Part shown: piece by piece, positions 7,905 to 13,151 of the stretch | How the letters are laid out: the number at the start of each line of letters is the position of its first letter | How positions within the stretch are numbered: the first letter of the stretch is position 1 | DNA from: an uncultured Bacteroidales bacterium | Lineage (GTDB): Bacteria > Bacteroidota > Bacteroidia > Bacteroidales > UBA4417 | DNA: 13,151 nt | Assembly (NCBI GenBank): GCA_937965665.1 | Contig: CALCJE010000049.1 | Coordinates: 1-13,151, forward strand | Direction of reading: 5' to 3' | Position numbers and translations under genes: made by a program | The notes under the pieces: model-generated | What the model was told of the DNA's origin: nothing | The model's database searches: none | The model's input: only the letters and a program-made list of their open reading frames with translations

Positions 7905-8468
7905 ATGCCACTCATATATCCAATAAAAGGAATAAGCCCGGTTATAGGCGAAAATACGTTTATAGCCGAAAACGCCACCATTGTTGGCGATGTTGTTATG
8001 GGCGACAACTGCAGCGTATGGTTCAACACTGTGATCCGCGGCGATGTACATTCCATCCGCATCGGGAATAACGTAAACATACAGGATGGTGCTGTGATAC
8101 ACTGCACCTACCAGAAACACCCGGTAAGTATAGGCAACAACGTTTCCATCGCCCACTCGGCCATTGTGCACGGGTGCACCATTCACGATAACGTGCTTAT
8201 CGGTATGGGATCCATTGTGATGGATGGTGTTGTGGTTGAAAGCAACTCCATAATTGCCGCCGGCGCTGTGGTTTCGCAGGGTACCCTGGTTGAATCAGGC
8301 AGTGTATATGCCGGAGTGCCTGCCAAGAAAATAAAATCAATTGATAAAGCATTGCTCGAAGGCCAGGTGAATCGTATTGCCCGAAGCTATACCATGTATG
8401 CCAGCTGGCACAACGACAATATTGTTCCGCTCAGTGGCGACGATGACCTGAAAATTTCGGGTGCATAG
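7905..8468 (+). CDS. Gamma-class carbonic anhydrase-like protein (left-handed beta-helix, YrdA/PaaY family)
   Basis: Trimeric left-handed beta-helix protein of the gamma carbonic anhydrase superfamily, probably cytosolic, which may hydrate CO2 with a metal held at the subunit interface. Seen: hexapeptide-type repeats over about residues 12-135, NTVIRGDVHSIRIGNNVNIQDG-type core, and three candidate metal ligands H66 (VIHC), H84 and H89 (IAHSAIVHG). The five-residue spacing of the last two equals that of H117 and H122 in Methanosarcina thermophila Cam. The acidic loop of Cam is missing, as in the shorter CamH/YrdA relatives, so activity is uncertain. GVPAKKIK and a C-terminal helix follow. The 187 residues are near the usual 170-190. 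It sits 151 bp after nadB with repeats in the gap, so co-transcription is not evident. Alternative: a hexapeptide acyltransferase, less likely given the three histidines. Confidence 0.9.
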   Translation: MPLIYPIKGISPVIGENTFIAENATIVGDVVMGDNCSVWFNTVIRGDVHSIRIGNNVNIQDGAVIHCTYQKHPVSIGNNVSIAHSAIVHGCTIHDNVLIGMGSIVMDGVVVESNSIIAAGAVVSQGTLVESGSVYAGVPAKKIKSIDKALLEGQVNRIARSYTMYASWHNDNIVPLSGDDDLKISGA

Positions 8469-8510
8469 GCTGGTTTTAAGCTTATCAGGCTTATTTGATG
8501 GAGACATGGG

Positions 8511-8562
8511 GTTGGAAGGTTGGAGGGTTTGAAGAGTTTGAAATGTTTGAAATGTTTCAAAC
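8511..8562. repeat. Mixed 8/9-bp tandem array (GTTGGAAG then GTTTGAAAT)
   Basis: Two 8-bp units (GTTGGAAG, GTTGGAGG, 8511-8526) pass directly into four 9-bp units (GTTTGAAGA, GTTTGAAAT, GTTTGAAAT, GTTTCAAAC, 8527-8562). The last two units create a perfect 8-bp inverted repeat with a 2-nt centre, GTTTGAAA-TG-TTTCAAAC. Confidence 0.8.
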
Positions 8563-8667
8563 CTGGCTGCCCGGCTTTCATTCGGAGGTGAATTTGTCAG
8601 ATTATTGGATTCTTAAGCATCAAAGGTAAACCCGATTTAACTGGTCGGTACCTGGTGTATTTTCGCT

Positions 8668-8747
8668 GAACAGTAGAACAATTGAACAGTAGAACAGTAG
8701 TACAACTGAACAACTGAACATTTGAACGCCTGAGCGTTTGAACATTT
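8668..8747. repeat. Octamer tandem array, 10 units (GAACAGTA-type)
   Basis: Ten 8-bp units in register. Three are identical GAACAGTA (8668, 8684, 8692), two are GAACATTT (8716, 8740), and the others are GAACAATT, GTACAACT, GAACAACT, GAACGCCT and GAGCGTTT. The first four bases are nearly constant (GAAC) and the last four vary, the same constant/variable split as the GCAC heptamers at 3936-3977. Confidence 0.88.
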
Positions 8748-8795
8748 AAATAGCCTGTATAACACCAGACCTCTATTTACGTGTCAACCCTTTTC

Positions 8796-8865
8796 TTTTC
8801 ACTTTTCACTCTTCACTATTCACTGTCACCCTGAGTGCAGGCGAAGGGCACTATTCACTTTTACC
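8796..8865. repeat. Heptamer array (NNTTCAC) interrupted by a 28-bp element
   Basis: Units TTTTCAC, TTTTCAC, TCTTCAC, TATTCAC fill 8796-8823. After the interruption (8824-8851), TATTCAC (8852-8858) and a decayed TTTTACC (8859-8865) follow. The interruption is 28 bp, exactly four unit lengths, so the heptamer phase is kept across it. Confidence 0.82.
8824..8851. repeat. CCCTGAG...CGAAGGG dispersed-type palindromic element inside a repeat array
   Basis: Contains CCCTGAGTGCAGGCGAAGGG, an imperfect palindrome with CCCT/AGGG ends. It closely resembles the CCCTTCGACTNCGCTCAGGG-type repeats that I recognise as widespread in intergenic DNA of environmental bacteria; that resemblance is from memory. 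The 10-bp sequence CACTATTCAC occurs on both sides (8814-8823 and 8849-8858), directly bordering a 25-bp core. Confidence 0.6.
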
Positions 8866-8882
8866 CCCGCCTCTCTGCCAGT

Positions 8883-8914
8883 TTGTCGCAAAAAATGCTG
8901 TGGCAGGAGATTTG
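8883..8914 (+). promoter_or_regulatory. Candidate promoter for the zinc peptidase gene
   Basis: A TTG (8883-8885, within TTTG) and GAGATTTG (8907-8914, six of eight bases and the full TTTG half of TAnnTTTG) are separated by 21 bp, within the Bacteroidota range. Transcription would start near 8921, leaving a leader of about 27 nt before the ATG at 8948. The ATG at 8900 falls inside this promoter, which argues against that start. Confidence 0.4.
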
Positions 8915-8947
8915 TACAGTTTAAAGCATACTTTAAAACCCAGAACC

Positions 8948-9622
8948 ATGTACATTGTAATTTTTATAGGTTTTATGATCCTTAGCCTGATCGTAAGCCA
9001 GGTGTTGAAATCTAAATTCAGGAAATACTCCGCTGTTCCGATCGGAAATGGATATACAGGTAAGGACATCGCCGAAAAGATGCTTCGCGAAAACGGTATT
9101 TACGACGTGAAGGTCATCTCGGTTGAAGGGCAACTTACCGACCATTACAATCCCGAAACCAAAACCGTGAACCTGAGCCAGGATGTATATTATAAATCGA
9201 GCATATCGGCGGCAGCTGTAGCAGCCCACGAGTGCGGTCATGCGGTGCAGCATGCACAGGCATACAGTTTCCTGAAACTGCGCAGCGCCCTGGTGCCAGC
9301 AGTAAGTTTTGCATCCAACTGGGTGCAGTTGGTTTTGCTGGCCGGCGTGTTGCTGGTAAATACTTTCCCGCAGTTGTTGCTGGCAGGTATTGTGTTGTTT
9401 GCAGCTACAACACTGTTTAGTTTTGTCACCTTACCGGTTGAAATTGACGCCAGCCGCCGCGCACTGGTATGGCTTAACAGCACCGGCCTTACCAACAACG
9501 AAGCACAGGCCAAAGCCCAGGATGCACTTAAATGGGCCGCTTACACTTATGTAGTGGCAGCCCTTGCCTCGCTGGCAACCCTGTTGTATTACATTATGAT
9601 TTTTACCGGGCGCAGGGATTAA
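8948..9622 (+). CDS. YugP-type membrane zinc metallopeptidase (Zn_peptidase_2 family)
   Basis: Integral-membrane neutral zinc metallopeptidase of the family represented by B. subtilis YugP; its substrate is unknown. The 224 residues show an N-terminal membrane helix (about 2-20), the family stretch SQDVYYKSSISAAAVAAHECGHAVQH with zinc motif HECGH (94-98; ligands H94 and H98, catalytic E95), then hydrophobic helices (about 118-140, 143-165 and 200-220). LPVEIDASRRAL (about 162-173) is typical of the family and may hold a third ligand, E165. The start at 8948 (MYIVIFIGFM) is preferred over an in-frame ATG at 8900: the extra 16 residues are polar, the membrane helix begins at once after 8948, and 8900 overlaps the candidate promoter. 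Transcribed alone and ended by a strong hairpin. Confidence 0.9.
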   Translation: MYIVIFIGFMILSLIVSQVLKSKFRKYSAVPIGNGYTGKDIAEKMLRENGIYDVKVISVEGQLTDHYNPETKTVNLSQDVYYKSSISAAAVAAHECGHAVQHAQAYSFLKLRSALVPAVSFASNWVQLVLLAGVLLVNTFPQLLLAGIVLFAATTLFSFVTLPVEIDASRRALVWLNSTGLTNNEAQAKAQDALKWAAYTYVVAALASLATLLYYIMIFTGRRD

Positions 9623-9642
9623 TTTCGCAACAGTCAATAATA

Positions 9643-9677
9643 AAAAAGCCTGAAATCTCAATGATTTCAGGCTTTTT
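9643..9677. terminator. Bidirectional intrinsic terminator between zinc peptidase and pepP
   Basis: Perfect 15-bp inverted repeat: arms 9643-9657 and 9663-9677, loop TCAAT. The arms begin with an A tract and end with a T tract (core GCCTGAAATC), so the structure terminates equally well in both directions. It lies 20 bp after the zinc peptidase stop and 108 bp beyond the pepP stop. Confidence 0.92.
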
Positions 9678-9785
9678 CATTTTATCAGGGTAATGATTTA
9701 TGCTTTTAAACTAGAGCTATTTCAAGAGAAAGATTGTGGCATTTCTAATCAAAAATGATTCCTGCAATTGGATTCTCCCCAGGTT

Positions 9786-11072
9786 TTAACCACGCATGAG
9801 ACGCTCAATTTCATCCGGCTCCAAAGGTATACAGGCCATCAGGTCAACCGGTTCTTCCGAAACCATAATATCATTTTCGAGGCGAATACCAATCCCTTCT
9901 TCAGGAATATAAATGCCCGGTTCGCAGGTCATTACCATTCCACTTTCAAAAACCACCTGCCGGGTTCCCACATCGTGCACATCCAACCCCAGGAAATGCC
10001 CGGTACCATGCATATAATACCTGAAATAGGCCGGGCTATCGGGCGTTTGCGCTTTAAGATCGTTTTTGCTGATCAATCCCAATCCCACCAATTCCTTTTC
10101 CATAAGTTTGCATACTTCGCCATGCCATTTCTCGATGGTAGTTCCGGGCCTGAGCATGGCGGTTGCAGCCTTCATAATGCGCAAAACAGCCTCGTAAACC
10201 TCGCGCTGACGTGGGGTAAATTTCCCGTTAACCGGGATTGTACGCGTCATATCAGCTGCATAGTTACCATATTCCGCTCCCACATCCATCAAAAGCAGGT
10301 CGCCATCGCGGCAAACATTATAGTTGGTATTATAATGAAGTATGCATGCGTTAGCCCCTGATGCAATAATGGGCGGGTATGCATGCCCGGTAGCACCCAG
10401 GCGGATAAACTCGTGGGTATATTCGGCTTCTATTTCGTATTCCTTCAAACCGGGTTTCACAAACCGGAGCACACGGCGGAACCCTTCGTTGGTAATATCG
10501 CAGGCTTTCTGGATCTGGGCAATTTCTTCGGGTTCTTTTACCAGCCGCATTTCGGTAACCAGTGGCGCAAGCCTTTCGTAAGTATGCAGCGGGAAATCAT
10601 GCTTCATCCTGTTTGCGAAGCGTGCATCGAGCAACGGTACCTCGGTAATAAATTTTGGATATTCATTCTGGTTCAGGTATACCACCTGCACCCGCGACAT
10701 CAGGTCGCGGAGTGTGGTTTCAAAATCATCAAGCCATTTTACGGTTTTAATTCCCGAAACTTCTGTAACTTGTTCGAGGGTATATTTGTGCCCGTTCCAA
10801 ACCACCATCATATCATTGGTTTTTACAGTGAACAGCATTTCGCGCATGCTTTCAACCGGGTGCGATGGACACAAACACAAAACGCATTTTTCCTGGTCGA
10901 GCCCGGTGAGATAGAACATATCCGAGTTTTGCCTGAAACTAAAAGTCTGATCGCCGGACCGGGGCATCTCATCATTCGAGTTCACGATGGCCATTGATCC
11001 TGGTTTCATGCGGGCAACAAGTTTGGCCCTGTTGCGCACATACATTTTACTACTGATGGGTTGATAACGCAT
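9786..11072 (-). CDS. pepP: Xaa-Pro aminopeptidase (aminopeptidase P, M24B)
   Basis: Cytosolic dinuclear-metal (usually manganese) peptidase that removes an N-terminal residue preceding proline. Domains: N-terminal aminopeptidase P domain (about 5-135, with FSFRQNSDMFYLTGL) and the pita-bread catalytic domain (about 175-405). All five metal ligands are seen: D263 (LLMDVG), D274 (YAADMTR), H359 (HGTGHFLGLDVHDVG), E384 (CEPGIY) and E399 (GIRLEN), matching E. coli PepP D260, D271, H354, E383 and E406. There is no signal peptide. The 428 residues are close to E. coli PepP (441). The start codon is followed directly by the domain. It stands alone, converging on the zinc peptidase and divergent from sdhC. 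Confidence 0.96.
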   Translation of the reverse strand: MRYQPISSKMYVRNRAKLVARMKPGSMAIVNSNDEMPRSGDQTFSFRQNSDMFYLTGLDQEKCVLCLCPSHPVESMREMLFTVKTNDMMVVWNGHKYTLEQVTEVSGIKTVKWLDDFETTLRDLMSRVQVVYLNQNEYPKFITEVPLLDARFANRMKHDFPLHTYERLAPLVTEMRLVKEPEEIAQIQKACDITNEGFRRVLRFVKPGLKEYEIEAEYTHEFIRLGATGHAYPPIIASGANACILHYNTNYNVCRDGDLLLMDVGAEYGNYAADMTRTIPVNGKFTPRQREVYEAVLRIMKAATAMLRPGTTIEKWHGEVCKLMEKELVGLGLISKNDLKAQTPDSPAYFRYYMHGTGHFLGLDVHDVGTRQVVFESGMVMTCEPGIYIPEEGIGIRLENDIMVSEEPVDLMACIPLEPDEIERLMRG

Positions 11073-11101
11073 ACTGCTGTGATTTAATTAGTTAAAACAA
11101 G

Positions 11102-11119
11102 TTTGCATTCGCATGCAAA
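11102..11119. promoter_or_regulatory. 18-bp perfect palindromic site (TTTGCAT-TCGC-ATGCAAA), possible operator
   Basis: Two perfect 7-bp arms separated by 4 bp in the pepP-sdhC divergent gap, ending 19 bp before the sdhC -33 element. Its size and symmetry fit a dimeric regulator site, but it lies upstream of the promoter, so it would be an activator-type position for sdhC. No T tract follows, so it does not look like a terminator. No regulator is identified. Confidence 0.4.
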
Positions 11120-11138
11120 AAATTTGGATATTTATCAC

Positions 11139-11167
11139 TTGCTTAAAAAGTTTTGTACCTATCTTTG
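11139..11167 (+). promoter_or_regulatory. Promoter of the sdhC-sdhA operon (TTG-N18-TATCTTTG)
   Basis: TTG at 11139-11141 and TATCTTTG at 11160-11167, an exact TAnnTTTG match, with 18 bp between. This fits the Bacteroidota vegetative consensus TTG-N17-23-TAnnTTTG. The predicted start near 11174 leaves a leader of about 75 nt. Confidence 0.7.
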
Positions 11168-11185
11168 CCAACTCTTACTATCAGC

Positions 11186-11213
11186 CAAAAGTATGGATTT
11201 TTTTTAACGCAAA
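11186..11213 (-). promoter_or_regulatory. Candidate promoter for pepP (TTTG-N16-TACTTTTG on minus strand)
   Basis: The plus strand reads CAAAAGTA (11186-11193) and CAAA (11210-11213); on the minus strand these are TACTTTTG and TTTG, 16 bp apart, slightly below the usual spacing. Transcription would start near 11179, giving a leader of about 107 nt that runs back through the sdhC promoter. Confidence 0.33.
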
Positions 11214-11249
11214 TTAACCCCCGGCTGTAAAAACAAAATCATTAATCGT

Positions 11250-11915
11250 ATGGGCAATAAACTATTAACTTACTCATCCATCACCAAAAAAGTGGTAATG
11301 GCCCTGGCGGGTCTTTTTTTAATATCTTTTTTGGTTATCCACCTTGCTATCAACCTGCTGCTGCTGTCGAATGACAATGGCGAGGCATATATGGTAGCCG
11401 TTGAATTTATGACCACCAATCCATTGATCAAGGTAATGGAGATATTTCTTTTCGGTGGTTTTGCAATCCATATTATCTTTGGGGTAATACTGCAGATACA
11501 AAACTGGATGGCCCGGCCTGTGCGCTACAAAGTTGCGGGTTACTCACATCTTTCGTTTTTTTCGAAATACATGATCCACACAGGGGCCATTATTTTCATA
11601 TTCCTGTGTGTACATTTCTTTAACTTTTATTTTGTAAAATTAGGACTGGTTAGTCCGCCCGAAGGGCTTGGAAAGGAAGATTTTTACCAGATGGCAATAT
11701 TGCTTTTTGCCAATAAATTTTATGCCATACTGTATGTTGTGCTGATGGTTTTCCTTGGATTTCACCTGCAGCATGCCTTTCAGTCGGCTTTTCAAACCCT
11801 GGGGCTCAACCACACCAAATACACACCTTTTATTAAAGTGTTGGGTACCTTATACGCAATCCTGGTTCCGCTCGGATTTGCAAGCATCCCCTTGTTTTTC
11901 ATGTTTGTAAAGTAA
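11250..11915 (+). CDS. sdhC: Succinate dehydrogenase cytochrome b subunit (B-type, di-heme)
   Basis: Membrane anchor of succinate:quinone oxidoreductase, passing electrons from SdhAB through heme b to the quinone pool. The 221 residues hold five hydrophobic helices (about 15-39, 60-84, 105-129, 155-178 and 193-219). A histidine lies in each of the first four: H31, H74, H122 (or H110) and H172 (or H175), matching the pattern of the four heme ligands in the B. subtilis di-heme SdhC (28, 70, 113, 155). This supports a single fused anchor and no SdhD. The N-terminal SSITKKVVMALAGL stretch is typical of the Bacteroidota cytochrome b558 family. sdhA follows after 45 bp, so the genes form an operon. 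Confidence 0.95.
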   Translation: MGNKLLTYSSITKKVVMALAGLFLISFLVIHLAINLLLLSNDNGEAYMVAVEFMTTNPLIKVMEIFLFGGFAIHIIFGVILQIQNWMARPVRYKVAGYSHLSFFSKYMIHTGAIIFIFLCVHFFNFYFVKLGLVSPPEGLGKEDFYQMAILLFANKFYAILYVVLMVFLGFHLQHAFQSAFQTLGLNHTKYTPFIKVLGTLYAILVPLGFASIPLFFMFVK

Positions 11916-11960
11916 AAGACAAAAAACTGCTGATTGCCAGCTTATAAAAGTATAATTTGT

Positions 11961-13151
11961 ATGACAAAACTCAATTCAAAAATACCTCAGGGGCCACTTG
12001 CTTCCAAATGGAGCAGTTACAAGGATCATATTGCCCTTGTTAACCCGGCGAATAAAAGAAAACTCGATATCATAGTAGTAGGCACAGGGCTTGCAGGCGC
12101 ATCAGCTGCCGCTTCGCTTGGTGCCTTAGGGTTCAAAGTAAAGGCCTTTTGTTACCAGGACAGCCCCAGGCGTGCACACAGTATTGCCGCACAGGGTGGT
12201 ATAAATGCATCGAAAAATTACCAGAACGACGGCGATAGCGTATATCGTTTGTTTTACGATACCATTAAAGGAGGCGACTATCGTGCCCGCGAAGGCAATG
12301 TATACCGGCTGGCAGAAGTGAGCGGTAACATCATCGATCAGTCGGTGGCATTAGGTGTTCCGTTTGCACGTGAATACGGCGGATTGCTCGACAATCGCTC
12401 ATTTGGTGGTGCCCAGGTATCGCGTACATTTTATGCCCGCGGCCAAACCGGTCAGCAATTGCTGCTGGGCGCCTACAGCGCCATGAGCCGCCAGGTAAGC
12501 CTCGGTAATGTTGAATCGTACACCAGGCACGAAATGCTTGATGTAGTAATTATTGATGGCCGCGCACGTGGTATTATTGCCCGCAACCTTGTTACCGGCG
12601 AAATTGAACGCCACTCGGCACATGCCGTTGTACTTGCTACCGGGGGATATGGAAATGTATTTTTCCTGTCGACCAATGCCATGGGCAGCAATGCTACCGC
12701 GATTTGGAAAGCCTATAAAAAAGGTGCATTTTTCGGGAACCCTTGTTTTACTCAGATACATCCGACCTGTATCCCGGTTCATGGCGATTTCCAGTCGAAA
12801 CTTACGCTGATGAGCGAAAGCTTACGTAACGATGGCCGCATTTGGGTACCCAAACGCAAGGAAGACGTAGAAGCACTCCGACATAATAAAATTAAACCCA
12901 AAGACATCAGCGAAGAAAACCGCGATTATTACCTCGAACGCCGTTACCCGGCATTCGGTAACCTGGTACCCCGCGATGTTGCCTCACGTGCTGCCAAGGA
13001 ACGCTGCGATGCCGGATTTGGCGTGGGCGAAACCGGGCTGGCCGTTTACCTCGATTTTGCATCAGCCATCAACAGGCTTGGTAAAAAGGTTATCGAAGAA
13101 AGATACGGCAACCTTTTCCAGATGTATGAAAAAATTGTAGACGAAAACCCA
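11961..13151 (+). CDS. sdhA: Succinate dehydrogenase flavoprotein subunit, N-terminal 397 residues (3'-truncated by window)
   Basis: Catalytic flavoprotein of succinate dehydrogenase (complex II), oxidising succinate to fumarate. It runs open to the last base of the window; full-length relatives have about 640 residues. Seen: FAD-binding GTGLAG at 41-46; the flavinylation motif RRAHSIAAQGGIN with H73 as the probable covalent FAD attachment; ATGGYGNVFF-type second FAD contact; FTQIHPTCIPVHG with the substrate histidine; LMSESLRNDGRIWVP; and NLVPRDVASRAAKE with the arginine expected to act as proton shuttle. The 34-residue lead before the Rossmann fold and overall wording resemble B-type enzymes of Bacteroidota and epsilonproteobacterial fumarate reductase. 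The anchor gene sdhC precedes it by 45 bp, and sdhB should follow outside the window. It is homologous to NadB encoded at 6155-7753. Confidence 0.96.
   Translation, partial: MTKLNSKIPQGPLASKWSSYKDHIALVNPANKRKLDIIVVGTGLAGASAAASLGALGFKVKAFCYQDSPRRAHSIAAQGGINASKNYQNDGDSVYRLFYDTIKGGDYRAREGNVYRLAEVSGNIIDQSVALGVPFAREYGGLLDNRSFGGAQVSRTFYARGQTGQQLLLGAYSAMSRQVSLGNVESYTRHEMLDVVIIDGRARGIIARNLVTGEIERHSAHAVVLATGGYGNVFFLSTNAMGSNATAIWKAYKKGAFFGNPCFTQIHPTCIPVHGDFQSKLTLMSESLRNDGRIWVPKRKEDVEALRHNKIKPKDISEENRDYYLERRYPAFGNLVPRDVASRAAKERCDAGFGVGETGLAVYLDFASAINRLGKKVIEERYGNLFQMYEKIVDENP

Larger units (their letters stand above)
8469..8947. other. 479-bp non-coding gap filled largely by short-period repeats
   Basis: There is no credible coding sequence between the carbonic anhydrase-like gene and the zinc peptidase. 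In order it holds a mixed 8/9-bp array (8511-8562), about 105 bp of unremarkable sequence, a ten-unit 8-bp array (8668-8747), a 7-bp array (8796-8865) split by a 28-bp palindrome-like element (8824-8851), and a candidate promoter (8883-8914). An 8-bp perfect inverted repeat (8545-8552/8555-8562) lies at the end of the first array but lacks a T tract. Confidence 0.75.

Noticed and set aside
8545..8562. Inverted repeat GTTTGAAA/TTTCAAAC as a terminator for the carbonic anhydrase-like gene
   Set aside because: The stem is AT-rich, has a 2-nt centre and no T tract, and it arises from two neighbouring array units.
8900..8947. In-frame upstream ATG giving a 240-residue zinc peptidase
   Set aside because: The added residues are polar and delay the membrane helix, and the ATG lies within a candidate promoter whose predicted start is downstream of it; 8948 is the better start.
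9768..10361. Plus-strand open frame of 197 codons antisense to pepP
   Set aside because: It overlaps a well-supported aminopeptidase P with all metal ligands, and its translation shows no recognisable domain.
10383..10997. Plus-strand open frame of 204 codons antisense to pepP
   Set aside because: Same reason: the minus-strand gene explains the region, and the low-complexity antisense translation looks like codon-bias shadow.

Overview
The window is about 13.2 kb of a Bacteroidota chromosome, most likely class Bacteroidia. Evidence for this includes the TAnnTTTG-type promoter in front of sdhC, the B-type (five-helix, di-heme) succinate dehydrogenase anchor followed by sdhA, a SusC-like carboxypeptidase-regulatory module with a DEVVVTGYG motif, and the general protein sequence style. 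No phage, transposase, CRISPR, rRNA or tRNA was seen. The genes are housekeeping and mostly central metabolism.

Layout. (1) Positions 1-2372, plus strand: the 3' end of the 2-oxoglutarate dehydrogenase E1 gene (sucA/odhA) and the complete E2 succinyltransferase gene (sucB/odhB), separated by a heptamer repeat array and closed by a bidirectional hairpin terminator. (2) Positions 2412-5899, minus strand: a CreD-family membrane protein and, upstream of it, a secreted DUF4140/DUF4139 (MuiA-like) protein with a nested SusC-type N-terminal module. (3) Positions 6155-9622, plus strand: nadB (L-aspartate oxidase), a gamma-class carbonic anhydrase-like protein and a YugP-type membrane zinc peptidase. 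Repeat arrays fill the gaps between them, and a second bidirectional hairpin ends the block. (4) Positions 9786-11072, minus strand: aminopeptidase P (pepP). (5) Positions 11250-13151, plus strand: sdhC and the first 397 codons of sdhA, preceded by the best promoter match in the window. sdhB presumably follows outside.

Functionally, OGDH E1/E2 and SdhC/SdhA are consecutive TCA-cycle steps (2-oxoglutarate to succinyl-CoA; succinate to fumarate). NadB starts NAD synthesis and is a structural relative of SdhA. The other genes are envelope or proteolysis functions without an obvious link.

The most unusual signal is between the genes. Every co-oriented gap longer than 100 bp carries short-period (7, 8 or 9 bp) degenerate tandem repeats beginning within 0-42 bp of the upstream stop codon. 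The two convergent gaps carry perfect hairpins instead, and the two divergent gaps carry promoter-like signals and no arrays. One array is interrupted by a 28-bp piece resembling the CCCTGAG...CGAAGGG elements dispersed in many environmental genomes. The second notable item is the TonB-box-like module buried inside the DUF4139 protein.
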